This document shows positions 1 to 7,614 of a DNA stretch of 64,000 bases, piece by piece. Source of the stretch: an uncultured Anderseniella sp. (lineage in GTDB: Bacteria; Pseudomonadota; Alphaproteobacteria; Rhizobiales; Aestuariivirgaceae); NCBI GenBank assembly GCA_947488295.1, contig CANKYU010000001.1:434001-498000 (forward strand), written 5' to 3'. Position numbers and translations under genes: made by a program. The notes below the pieces were generated by a model. The model saw only the letters and a program-made list of their open reading frames with translations, did no database searches and had not been told where the DNA came from. Positions within the stretch are counted from its first letter, which is position 1. Every line of letters begins with the position of its first letter.

Positions 1-102
1 ATTGACGACACCATGATCGGCGGCGGCCAGCCCGGCCCGATGGCCCGCAAGATGCGCGAAGCCTACATTGCCGAGATCAAGGCGGAAGCAGGTATCGCCT
101 GA
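1..102 (+). CDS. Class IV (branched-chain/D-amino acid type) aminotransferase, C-terminal fragment
   Basis: Only the last 33 codons are inside the window. They read through a GGGQPGPMARKM segment to a TGA. The G-x-G-x-PGP pattern followed by a short amphipathic helix is the usual C-terminal end of PLP-dependent fold-type IV aminotransferases (branched-chain or D-alanine aminotransferases). The specificity-determining residues lie upstream of the window, so the substrate cannot be stated. The gene is convergent with the ferredoxin gene, and 15 bases separate the two stop codons. The family call rests on a short tail and could be wrong. Confidence 0.5.
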   Translation: MDDTMIGGGQPGPMARKMREAYIAEIKAEAGIA

Positions 103-117
103 TCCGCAGGTGCGTAT

Positions 118-450
118 CTATTTCAGCGGGCCCAGAAACGGATTGCGATACAGGTTGGTGTGGGTTTCCACGCCGACCTCGACCACGCAGTCCTCTTTCG
201 GTTGCGCCACACACATAAGGATGTAGCCGTCCTGCGACTGGCGCCTGTTGAGGGCGGTTCCCTTGGGCTGGCGGACACTGCCTGACACAAGCCTGCCGGC
301 GCAGGTGATGCAGCCGCCGTAGCGGCATGCTATCGGTACCGCGATGCCGGCTGCCTCACACACATCTGCAATGTTCTCGCCTTCGGCAACGGTCAGCTCA
401 CGGTCGCCGCGATTGGCGATGACGACACGATGACAGGGTGACACCGTCAT
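118..450 (-). CDS. 2Fe-2S plant-type ferredoxin
   Basis: A 110-residue soluble ferredoxin. Cysteines 42, 47 and 50 (ACRYGGCITC) plus Cys80 (LMCVAQP) form the C-x4-C-x2-C...C pattern of the plant/vertebrate-type [2Fe-2S] fold. The protein has no other domain, so it is probably a free electron carrier for a partner oxygenase or oxidase. Its start overlaps the stop of the upstream SUKH-like gene by 4 bases (ATGA). A second, broken copy of its first ~20 codons lies at 1236-1293, just beyond that gene, which suggests the ferredoxin originally followed the methanethiol-oxidase-like gene directly. The redox partner is unknown. Confidence 0.85.
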   Translation of the reverse strand: MTVSPCHRVVIANRGDRELTVAEGENIADVCEAAGIAVPIACRYGGCITCAGRLVSGSVRQPKGTALNRRQSQDGYILMCVAQPKEDCVVEVGVETHTNLYRNPFLGPLK

Positions 451-1226
451 ACAGCCTCTGTCCCCGACATAACCAGATCACCCCAGAAAGGAATTGAGCC
501 AACTGCAAAATTGCTCGCCGCAGCCAATTGAAGTTCGATGGCATCATCGGGATCTATATTCATGAAGTCTCCAAATTCGGCGAGCAGGTACTGCCTCATA
601 TCCACGCCGTAAACGATAACATCAGATTGGTGAACCGATAAGATGGGTGTTCCGGGCATTTCCGGAAATTCTGCAGAGTATCGGTGGCTGTAAATCGGCA
701 GAAGCTGAGGTGAGTTACGGACGATAGATGTTGCTTGATGTTTCTTTTCATCCAGGGACTCTGGCTCCTTCCCCCAGGCAGGTCGCCAGAGACTGTTGTA
801 CTCGATATCAAACAGCAAACCCTCCAAAGGTTCCTGCAGCCGTGCTTCTATGTCTGCGGGATCACCGTACCAGTCACAAAAAACCGCGCAGTCCGGACCC
901 TGCTCAAGAGTTGATTTCACTCCTGTTCCGGGCTCGGTATAACCCCATGAGATGCATGCGCGGTCGGGTGCATTCAAAACCGACAAGAAATGCCGATGAT
1001 CCGGGGGGAATCGAATTTTCCAGTTGGCTTCGATTTCATCTATTTCTTCGTCGGTAAGACCTGGTTTCCATTTGGTACCTGCTCTAAATGCTACTCCGCC
1101 AACATCACGATTTTTAATCTCCCGGCTCGTTATGTCTTGCAATTGTGACCAAGCCATCTCCATTTCCAGCCGGAACCACTGCAGAAACTCCACTATATCG
1201 GTCGGTGGAGCGGATGATTTTCTCAT
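447..1226 (-). CDS. SMI1/KNR4 (SUKH) family protein
   Basis: A 259-residue protein with a recognisable SUKH/SMI1-KNR4 core. Around residues 55-85 it has a GLTDEEIDEIEANWKIRFPP helix followed by the H-x-FL-x3-N segment, and then the aromatic I-S-W-G-Y strand typical of the fold. In bacteria, SUKH proteins are mostly immunity proteins against polymorphic toxins; whether that applies here is inference, since no toxin gene is adjacent. The base composition looks clearly less GC-rich than the flanking genes. The gene sits between a broken and an intact copy of the same ferredoxin 5-prime end. Both points suggest a later insertion. Confidence 0.65.
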   Translation of the reverse strand: MRKSSAPPTDIVEFLQWFRLEMEMAWSQLQDITSREIKNRDVGGVAFRAGTKWKPGLTDEEIDEIEANWKIRFPPDHRHFLSVLNAPDRACISWGYTEPGTGVKSTLEQGPDCAVFCDWYGDPADIEARLQEPLEGLLFDIEYNSLWRPAWGKEPESLDEKKHQATSIVRNSPQLLPIYSHRYSAEFPEMPGTPILSVHQSDVIVYGVDMRQYLLAEFGDFMNIDPDDAIELQLAAASNFAVGSIPFWGDLVMSGTEAV

Positions 1227-1235
1227 TCTGTAGCC

Positions 1236-1293
1236 TCAACTCACGGCCGCCTCGATTGGCGACCGTGATCTTGTGTGTGGTGTCGGATGTCAT
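1236..1293 (-). pseudogene. Remnant of ferredoxin N-terminus
   Basis: Reading from 1293 the codons give MTSDTTHKITVANRGGRELR, which matches the start of the intact ferredoxin (MTVSPCHRVVIANRGDRELT). Within 1236-1260 and 393-417, 22 of 25 bases are identical. After this the frame runs into the SUKH gene and the ferredoxin similarity stops, so no cysteine ligand is present. Its ATG overlaps the TGA of the small upstream ORF at 1290-1391, as expected for a formerly translationally coupled gene. Confidence 0.6.
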
Positions 1294-1391
1294 GGCTTGC
1301 GGAGAAATCCCAACAAGCGGCGCAGCCAGTCAAACGACGGCGCCTTGTCGGGAAGGTCCCGGGCCGCGCTTGGCGGCATGCAGCAGCACAT
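1290..1391 (-). CDS. Possible 33-residue small protein starting MCCCM
   Basis: A short ORF begins 5 bases after the TGA of the selenium-binding-protein gene. It ends in a TGA that overlaps the ATG of the ferredoxin remnant. The peptide starts with three consecutive cysteines (MCCCMPPSAARDLPDKAPSF) and ends in a basic amphipathic stretch (DWLRRLLGFLRKP). No good Shine-Dalgarno is visible, but the tight spacing on both sides suggests translational coupling. Its function is unknown; a metal- or thiol-related role is only a guess. It could be a chance ORF. Confidence 0.35.
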   Translation of the reverse strand: MCCCMPPSAARDLPDKAPSFDWLRRLLGFLRKP

Positions 1392-1396
1392 GGCGC

Positions 1397-2749
1397 TCAC
1401 ATCCAGATGTCGGATGTCACATCACCACCTGGATAGCGCATCTCGTGACAACGCGACGGACCGTTCGGTTCCTTGCCGAAATCAACCACGAAATCCGGAT
1501 TGATCGACATGCCGCCCTTGTCGGTATCGCAGTCGATCATGTACATCTGCCCGCCCTGGTCCTTCATGCCGGGATAGAACTGGTTGTCCCAGGACGAGAA
1601 CAATGAGGTGGTGACATACAGGCGCTTGCCGTCCAGCGACAGCTGGATCATCTGCGGAGCACCCTGAACCTTGACGCCGTTTACTTCCGGAGCCTTGCCC
1701 AGCATGCCGCCGAGCCACACCTGGCCGGTCATTTTCGGATTTGCCCGGTCGGTGATGTCGTACTGGCGCAGATCACCGTGCAGCCAGTTGGCGAAATAGA
1801 GATACTTGTCATCCATCGAGATGAGAATGTCGGTGATCAGTGACGGCATCGGGACCGGGAAGCCGTCGACATCGATGGTTGGAATGTCGATGACCTTTTC
1901 GATTTCAAAGTCGCCATCATCGGTTTTCCACCAGCGGAACACGTTGGATGACAGGGTGGCGGCAAACATGCCTTCGTTCGAGTCAGGATCGTGCAGGCCG
2001 CGCACTTCCAGCGGGATCATGCCGTCTGCACCCATGTCGATGGACTTGACGATCTTCTTGCCCTCGAAATCCCAGAAGTGGATCGACTGGCCATATTTTC
2101 CGGCACCGACATCTTCCAGGTCAAAACCCGGCATGAAGGTGTTGGGCGCGCCCCATTCGGAACTGACCATCATGTTGTGGCGCGGCTGATACCAGAAGTC
2201 GTAATTGTAGTTCATGCCGGTGATGTCGTTTTCCCAGCGCCCGACAATCTCGAAGTCTTCATTGATGTGCAGGAAACCGCCCGGCGCATTGCCGTCGGCG
2301 TCTCCCAGCATGGAGATGATGATGTCGGCGCCCAGGCAGTGCACGGTGTGCGGTGCGGACAGGTTGGTCTTGGCCTTGATCTCGTCTCCGGAAATCACCT
2401 TGTGCAGTTTTGGATTGCTGTCATCAGAGGTGTCGATGACATTGATGTTGGAGGTGCGTACGCCCGGCATCAACAGGTACTGCCGCGATTTCGAAGCATC
2501 ATCGTGACAACTTGAGCAGGCGTTCCAGCCGGAGTGATGCAGTTCATCGCCGACTTGTGGCATCTCGGTGCGCGAGACGACGGAAGAATAGGTCGGGCTG
2601 TCTGGATCAACATCGACCGTGGCCAGGTAGTCCGGTTTTTCCACGCCGGTGCCGACATACAATGCGACCGTGTGCAGCAGTTTCTCACGATCTGCCTGCA
2701 TGGCCTCTTTGGGCGACGCATAACCCGGTCCGCAACACTCTTTGCTCAT
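1397..2749 (-). CDS. Selenium-binding protein 56 family / methanethiol oxidase
   Basis: A 450-residue protein of the SBP56 (SELENBP1/MtoX) beta-propeller family, matching the usual ~460 residues. Characteristic segments are the N-terminal CCGPGYASP, the SSCHDDASKSRQYLLMPG segment near residue 90, and the C-terminal R-x-H-E-M-R-YPGGDVTSDIW tail. Characterised members oxidise methanethiol to formaldehyde, H2S and H2O2 using copper. No signal peptide is evident, unlike some bacterial MtoX proteins. A GGAGAGGAAA ribosome-binding site precedes the ATG. The gene follows a TRAP transporter on the same strand and precedes a Cys-rich peptide and a ferredoxin. The exact substrate is inferred from the family. 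Confidence 0.85.
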   Translation of the reverse strand: MSKECCGPGYASPKEAMQADREKLLHTVALYVGTGVEKPDYLATVDVDPDSPTYSSVVSRTEMPQVGDELHHSGWNACSSCHDDASKSRQYLLMPGVRTSNINVIDTSDDSNPKLHKVISGDEIKAKTNLSAPHTVHCLGADIIISMLGDADGNAPGGFLHINEDFEIVGRWENDITGMNYNYDFWYQPRHNMMVSSEWGAPNTFMPGFDLEDVGAGKYGQSIHFWDFEGKKIVKSIDMGADGMIPLEVRGLHDPDSNEGMFAATLSSNVFRWWKTDDGDFEIEKVIDIPTIDVDGFPVPMPSLITDILISMDDKYLYFANWLHGDLRQYDITDRANPKMTGQVWLGGMLGKAPEVNGVKVQGAPQMIQLSLDGKRLYVTTSLFSSWDNQFYPGMKDQGGQMYMIDCDTDKGGMSINPDFVVDFGKEPNGPSRCHEMRYPGGDVTSDIWM

Positions 2750-2850
2750 GATAGTTTCCTCTCCGTTATGGGCGTTCCTTTTTTTGGTGCCTCAACTCGA
2801 TAGTATTCTGAAAATTGCATATATAGCTAGGGGCATTGTCCGGATCGGCA

Positions 2851-2866
2851 GACAATTGCAATTGTC
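2851..2866. promoter_or_regulatory. 16-bp perfect palindrome upstream of the SBP56 gene
   Basis: GACAATTGCAATTGTC is a perfect inverted repeat. It overlaps the stop codon of dctM and lies about 100 bases upstream of the SBP56 start. It has no T-run, so an operator is more likely than a terminator. The cognate regulator is not identifiable from the window. Confidence 0.35.
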
Positions 2867-4226
2867 AGTCCATCAGGCTCGGCAGCCAGGTGATGATACC
2901 CGGGAAGGCCAGCAGTCCGGCGACGGTAATGACGTCTGCGACAAAGAACGGACCGATGCCGCGGAATACGTCCTGCAGCGGGATTTCCAGCGACTTGCCG
3001 TCCTCGTCCTTCAGGTCTCTGGAGACGCCCGCCACCACGAAGCAGTTCAGACCGATTGGCGGGGTGATCAGGCAGATCTCCGCCATCTTGACGACGATGA
3101 TGCCGAACCAGATCGGATCGTATCCCAATGCAATCACGGCCGGGTACACCACCGGCAGCGTCAGGATGAGCATGCCGATGGCATCCATGAACATGCCGAG
3201 GACCGCATAGGCCAAAAGGATGCAGATCATGATGACGATCGGCGGCACATCCAGGGTGACCACCCAGGCGGAAAACGCCGCCGGCAAACCGGCAAAGCCT
3301 AAAAAGCGGACAAACAGGAACACACCCCAGATCAGGGTGAATATCATGGCGGACAGCCGCGCGGTTTCGATCAGGGCTTCTTTCAGACGGCCCGACATTT
3401 CCGTCATTTCGTTGTTGCGCAACGCCTGCCACAGGTAGAACAGGAACACCACCATGGCGCCAAGGGCACCGGCTTCAGTGGGGGTTGCCGAACCGGTATA
3501 GATGGCTGAGAAAATGATCCCGACCACAAGAAAAATCGGCAGCGTGCCGGGAATGCTCTCAAATCGTTCTTTCCAGGAAAACTGCCTGATCGGGCTGCCC
3601 AGCTGCGGGTTCCACCAGCACATGCCGACGATCAGCGCGACATACACCACCGCTGAATAAAGCCCGGGCAGGAAACCGGCCAGCAACAGCTTGCCGACCG
3701 ACTGCTCCACGATGATCGCGTAGATAACCAGGATGGCGGATGGGGGGATGAGAGAGGCCAAAGTTCCACCGGCGGCGACAACGCCGGCGGTGAGGCGCTT
3801 GTCGTAACCGTTCTTCAGCATGTCCGGTATGGCGACACGGGAAAACACGGCTGCCGTGGCGGTTGATGCACCGGAAACCGCTGCAAATCCGGCGGTGGCC
3901 ATGACGGTTGCCACGGCGAGACCGCCCGGCACCCAGCCCATCCAGCGTCTGGCTGCCTCGAACAGCCGCGTGGTCAGCCCGGCATAAAACGCCAGGAAGC
4001 CGATCAGGATGAACAATGGCAGCACCGACAGGGGATAGGTCACCGTCTTGGAATGGGGTATCTGGCCCGCTATGGAGGCGGCCACATGCCAGCCTTTCAG
4101 TTCCAGCAGGCCCAGAAAACCGGTAATTGCAGCGGCGGCGAACACACGCACGCCCAGCAGGACAAGCACGATAAGCAGGCAGACACCGGCAATGCCGGTG
4201 GAAAATTCATCAAGACCAAAGATCAT
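2865..4226 (-). CDS. dctM: TRAP transporter large permease, DctM type
   Basis: A 453-residue, very hydrophobic protein of about 12 transmembrane segments, close to the family length. The SGASTATAAVFSRVAIPDM segment near residue 120, the LIPPSAILVIYAIIVEQSVGKL loop and the later TPTEAGALGA motif are DctM signatures. It is the ion-coupled translocation subunit of a tripartite ATP-independent periplasmic transporter. Its ATG overlaps the dctQ stop (ATGA), so the two are translated together. The gene order dctP-dctQ-dctM is canonical. The substrate is probably an organic acid but cannot be read from the sequence. Confidence 0.93.
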   Translation of the reverse strand: MIFGLDEFSTGIAGVCLLIVLVLLGVRVFAAAAITGFLGLLELKGWHVAASIAGQIPHSKTVTYPLSVLPLFILIGFLAFYAGLTTRLFEAARRWMGWVPGGLAVATVMATAGFAAVSGASTATAAVFSRVAIPDMLKNGYDKRLTAGVVAAGGTLASLIPPSAILVIYAIIVEQSVGKLLLAGFLPGLYSAVVYVALIVGMCWWNPQLGSPIRQFSWKERFESIPGTLPIFLVVGIIFSAIYTGSATPTEAGALGAMVVFLFYLWQALRNNEMTEMSGRLKEALIETARLSAMIFTLIWGVFLFVRFLGFAGLPAAFSAWVVTLDVPPIVIMICILLAYAVLGMFMDAIGMLILTLPVVYPAVIALGYDPIWFGIIVVKMAEICLITPPIGLNCFVVAGVSRDLKDEDGKSLEIPLQDVFRGIGPFFVADVITVAGLLAFPGIITWLPSLMD

Positions 4227-4834
4227 GGGGTGCTGGCTCCCTTGATCTCATCTTCGGCCTGCTGCTCCACCGTTTTCATGACCGGCACGGCAACGGGTGT
4301 GCTGTCCGGGCTGAAGGTCAGGCGAATATAGCCGAGCAACTGGATGGTGAGCCTGATCAGCAGCACGCTCAGCATGACCGGGACCAGCAGTTTGGCCGGC
4401 CAGGTGTCCAGTTCGATGTCGATTGTTGAATCACCGTTATCCCATGATCGGTAAAAATGACTGTAGGAGTAGGGGATCAGGACAGCAACGATGAACATCT
4501 GGACCGCAACACCGATGGTTTCGGCAATCCACAGGGCGGCGCCTTTCAGGTAACCGACCAGGATTTCCATGCGCACATGGCCGCCGAGGCGCTGGACCTG
4601 CGAGATCGACAGCAGGGCAAAGGCGATCATGGTGACTTCAACCACGTCGATGTACCCGAATATGGGACTGCGAAACACGGTGCGCAGAATGATCTGCAGC
4701 ATGCCCAGGAACATCAACCCGAATATCAGCAGCCCTGACAACAGGTTCAGTGCATCTTCAATTGGTGACAGCAGCCGGTCGGCCTTCTTCAGGAGCCTCG
4801 CCAGTCCGTCATCATCGCGTGATGATTTATCCAC
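4223..4834 (-). CDS. dctQ: TRAP transporter small permease, DctQ type
   Basis: A 203-residue protein with four predicted transmembrane segments, typical of the DctQ subunit that docks the binding protein to DctM. I chose the GTG at 4834 because a GGGGAGG sequence lies 9 bases upstream. An earlier in-frame GTG at 4876 would extend the protein by 14 residues, but it lies inside the stem of the hairpin at 4872-4920. The gene overlaps dctM by 4 bases and is separated from dctP by that hairpin. Confidence 0.85.
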   Translation of the reverse strand: MDKSSRDDDGLARLLKKADRLLSPIEDALNLLSGLLIFGLMFLGMLQIILRTVFRSPIFGYIDVVEVTMIAFALLSISQVQRLGGHVRMEILVGYLKGAALWIAETIGVAVQMFIVAVLIPYSYSHFYRSWDNGDSTIDIELDTWPAKLLVPVMLSVLLIRLTIQLLGYIRLTFSPDSTPVAVPVMKTVEQQAEDEIKGASTP

Positions 4835-4871
4835 CCCTTCATGCCTCCCCGGACGAAGTTCAGTATGTGCG

Positions 4872-4920
4872 GCCACGGACCCTGCATCGCTCTTGTATCG
4901 GCGACATCAGGGTCCGTGGC
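4872..4920 (-). ncRNA. Intercistronic stem-loop between dctP and dctQ
   Basis: GCCACGGACCCTG at 4872-4884 pairs perfectly with CAGGGTCCGTGGC at 4908-4920, leaving a 23-base loop. There is no U-run, so it is more likely an mRNA-stabilising or processing hairpin than a terminator. It would allow more binding protein than permease to be made. The same arrangement occurs after choX at 11054-11090. Confidence 0.6.
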
Positions 4921-4934
4921 GTATCTCGTCGTGG

Positions 4935-5972
4935 CTATTCGTATTTTCTGCCAACGGTTGTGTAGACCAGTTCTACGAGGCCCTTGGCATCGAACTTGCC
5001 TTCATTTTCCTTGATCCAGGCATCGATGACCGGCTTGCCGGCAGCGGCACGGAATGCGGACAGCTGGTCTTCGGTGTAGGTCACCTTTTTCAGCTTTCCT
5101 TCGAGCATTGGCAGGTTAACCTTGTCGATGTCGATGTAAGCCTGAATCTGGGCGTCGGCAGCCTCGTCCTTCACATCCATCAGCAGCTTCTGGTACTGCT
5201 CCGGCAACGCGTCAAAGGCACTCTTGGAAAATACCAGCGGGCAATCCGATGTGCCCGGTGACAGGTTGGCGGTGAACCAGTCGGTCACTTCGTGAATCTT
5301 GTAGGCCACATGTGAATAGGTGAACGGGAACGAGGCAGCGTCCATGGTGCCCTGCTGAACACCGGTGTAGACCTCGGTTGCCGTTGAACTGGTTGGTGTT
5401 GCACCCATGACTTTCATGGCCTTGCCGACACCACCACCGGCACGTACGGTCTTGCCCTTCCAGTCTGAGAGCTTCATTGGCGGCTCGCCCTTGCCGAGGA
5501 ATTCATACTGCGGCAGGTAGGACGACATGTACAACATGGCGTTCCACTGGGCATGTTCCTTGACCACTGCCGGATGCGCATAGACCGCATCGCGGATCTT
5601 GCGGTTGTCTTCCCAGCCGGACATGGGCAGGAACGGCATGGTCAACACCATAAGGCCGGGGTTTTTCTTGGGGTGATAGAAATTGCAGGTCATGGCGGCT
5701 TCGAAAGCACCGATTGAAATACCATCGAGGTTTTCGCGGGATTTCGACAGTGCTGCACCATAATGCAATGTCATAGTGAACTTGCCATCGGTCTTGGCGT
5801 TGACCAGTTCTGCCAGTTTTTCAAAACCGGCTGTGAAGGCACGTTTCTTGCCCCACAGAGATACGTTCCACTTGACCTCCGGGCCGTCGACTTCTGCCGC
5901 CTGGGCGATGGTCACGGTGGAGGTGGTGGCGAAGGCCACCAGGGCGGTTGTCGCCAGTAGTTTCTTGATCAT
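4935..5972 (-). CDS. dctP: TRAP transporter substrate-binding protein, DctP family
   Basis: A 345-residue periplasmic solute receptor. The ATG at 5972 gives a clean Sec signal peptide (MIKKLLATTALVAFATTSTV, cleavage near AQA-A) and has a GGGAG sequence 10 bases upstream. Longer in-frame starts would put charged sequence before the signal. The fold signatures are the LYMSSYLPQYEFL strand, the WKGKTVRAGGGVG segment with the conserved substrate-carboxylate arginine, and VYTGVQQGTMDAA. With DctQM it forms one TRAP system. The family imports organic acids and related carboxylates; the ligand is not predictable here. Confidence 0.9.
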   Translation of the reverse strand: MIKKLLATTALVAFATTSTVTIAQAAEVDGPEVKWNVSLWGKKRAFTAGFEKLAELVNAKTDGKFTMTLHYGAALSKSRENLDGISIGAFEAAMTCNFYHPKKNPGLMVLTMPFLPMSGWEDNRKIRDAVYAHPAVVKEHAQWNAMLYMSSYLPQYEFLGKGEPPMKLSDWKGKTVRAGGGVGKAMKVMGATPTSSTATEVYTGVQQGTMDAASFPFTYSHVAYKIHEVTDWFTANLSPGTSDCPLVFSKSAFDALPEQYQKLLMDVKDEAADAQIQAYIDIDKVNLPMLEGKLKKVTYTEDQLSAFRAAAGKPVIDAWIKENEGKFDAKGLVELVYTTVGRKYE

Positions 5973-6115
5973 GTCTTGTTTACTCCCTGTATCAGACATT
6001 GCCCGGTTGTCTTCGGGCAGGTTTTTTGAGCGTTGGCGGACACATCTGCCAGGCTCCATGCGGCGCATGATGCGTCGAACTGGCCGTCGTGGCAAGCATG
6101 CTTGAGGGATTTGGA

Positions 6116-7585
6116 TTAACCGGCCAGCACGCTGATGCAACCCAGCACCAGCGCCGCCCAGAAGAAAGCGGCGATCGTGAACGTGGTGTTCCACTTCCAC
6201 GACAGTGTCGTGCCGGCAATTCCGGTGATCCGGCTCAGTATGAGGGCTGTAGCGCCAAACGGCGAAGCGGTCAGGTTCAGTGTCCAGCCCAGCGCAAGAG
6301 CCGTGGCCAGCAGGGTCGGGTCAAGCTGGCTGTCGGGCAGGGCGGAATACAGCGATCCCATGAAGGTGACCGTCAGCATCGGCGGCATGGCCAGATTGGA
6401 TGCAACCGGCACAATGATCATGATGGCCAGGTAAACCGCGATCGGCGGCCAGCCTGCCAGGCCGGAGATGTCGGCAAGCAGCGGCGCGTTGCTCAAACCT
6501 GCCGCGACAATGCCGATGTATCCGGCGGCGGACAGGGTGACGGCTTCCGGTGAACCGGCAGGAATGGACGTGCGGGCAATCTCCCGGATGCGGACAATCG
6601 CGGCTGTTGTCTGGTCCGGTCTTGACCGGTACTGGACCCAGATCCATGAGACGGTCACCAGCGGGCTTGCCAGCATGAGGGCCGGCACGACCTTTGCGCC
6701 GGTGGCAAAAATCAGCGCCAGTGAAATGCCGGCCAGGGCTGCGCATACCAGCGCAAAGCGTTTGAATGCCTGCCATGGAAACGGTTCGGCGGTCATGTCC
6801 GGCCTCGGCAGCGCATCGTGAGCTGCCAGAGTTGCGCGGGCGCGTTTTCCGGTAATCCGGTCTTCGGCCCAACCAATGACAACGACACCCAAAGAGATGA
6901 AGAACCCGATACCGGCCATGACAAGCGGTTTTGAGCCCGATACCACGCTGGCTACCAGCGCTTGGGTCACCGCTGTGGGTGACCAGGCGATAATCCATGA
7001 AAAGCCACGTGCCAGGGCGGACATCTGGCGCCGTTCGCGCCATCCCGCCAGCTCGGGGCTGGTTTCAGCATCCACTTTGATGCCGCGCTGGATCAAGGGA
7101 CCGAGAAGGCTGAGCGCGCCAAAGTTCAGGATCATGCCCAGGGCATGTCCGCCGGTGTGAATGGCTATATAGCGCTGGCCCGGCGGGCGATGGGTCAGGT
7201 AGCGTCCAAGCTTCAGGACGGACGCAGATGTCACCGCGCCGTCGCGCAGCAATGCCAGCAGCAGCATGAAGGCTGCCAGATAGGTGGCTTGTGCGAAACC
7301 GCGCTCGATCAGCGCATAAGGCGTATCGGAAAACGTGAAGGCGCATACGGTCGCGATTACCGCAAGGCCAATGAGATATCGCTCGCGCAGGCCCAGGCGG
7401 GTCTGGCCGACCAGCAGGAACACAACCAGCAATACGGCGGCGATCTTCGCTGCGGGGGCGAAATGCAAGTGCAGCTCGATCAGTTCGAACGCGCTCATGC
7501 CAAGCAGACAGACGGTTACCAGCCTGTCGCTCCAGTGAGCGCGCCTGCCGCCAAGTGGCGTCGCTGTTTCAGCCCCTTTGTCCAT
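6116..7585 (-). CDS. Multi-pass membrane protein of unknown function in the bet operon
   Basis: A 489-residue integral membrane protein with roughly 12 hydrophobic segments and a short cytoplasmic N-terminus. Conserved-looking polar patches within membrane regions include HTGGHALGMILNFGALSLLGP, SWIIAWSPTAVTQALVASVV and LTASPFGATALILSRITG. The doubled architecture (two N/S-P/T-x-hydrophobic re-entrant-like segments) resembles ion-transporter superfamily carriers, but I cannot assign a family. It starts 29 bases after the betA stop on the same strand, so it is probably co-transcribed with betI-betA. A role in uptake or efflux of a choline or betaine-related compound is inference. Confidence 0.6.
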   Translation of the reverse strand: MDKGAETATPLGGRRAHWSDRLVTVCLLGMSAFELIELHLHFAPAAKIAAVLLVVFLLVGQTRLGLRERYLIGLAVIATVCAFTFSDTPYALIERGFAQATYLAAFMLLLALLRDGAVTSASVLKLGRYLTHRPPGQRYIAIHTGGHALGMILNFGALSLLGPLIQRGIKVDAETSPELAGWRERRQMSALARGFSWIIAWSPTAVTQALVASVVSGSKPLVMAGIGFFISLGVVVIGWAEDRITGKRARATLAAHDALPRPDMTAEPFPWQAFKRFALVCAALAGISLALIFATGAKVVPALMLASPLVTVSWIWVQYRSRPDQTTAAIVRIREIARTSIPAGSPEAVTLSAAGYIGIVAAGLSNAPLLADISGLAGWPPIAVYLAIMIIVPVASNLAMPPMLTVTFMGSLYSALPDSQLDPTLLATALALGWTLNLTASPFGATALILSRITGIAGTTLSWKWNTTFTIAAFFWAALVLGCISVLAG

Positions 7586-7614
7586 GAGGCAACTCTATAC
7601 CGCTAATCGGACGG

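Noticed and set aside
2742..3302. Long plus-strand open frames opposite the TRAP, bet and RND genes
   Set aside because: They are antisense frames of GC-rich genes with no domain similarity or ribosome-binding sites.
6001..6027. GCCCG-N8-CGGGC followed by AGGTTTTTT on the plus strand looks like a terminator
   Set aside because: No plus-strand gene lies upstream; it falls in the leader of the minus-strand dctP gene, so it is probably incidental or an antisense signal that cannot be supported.
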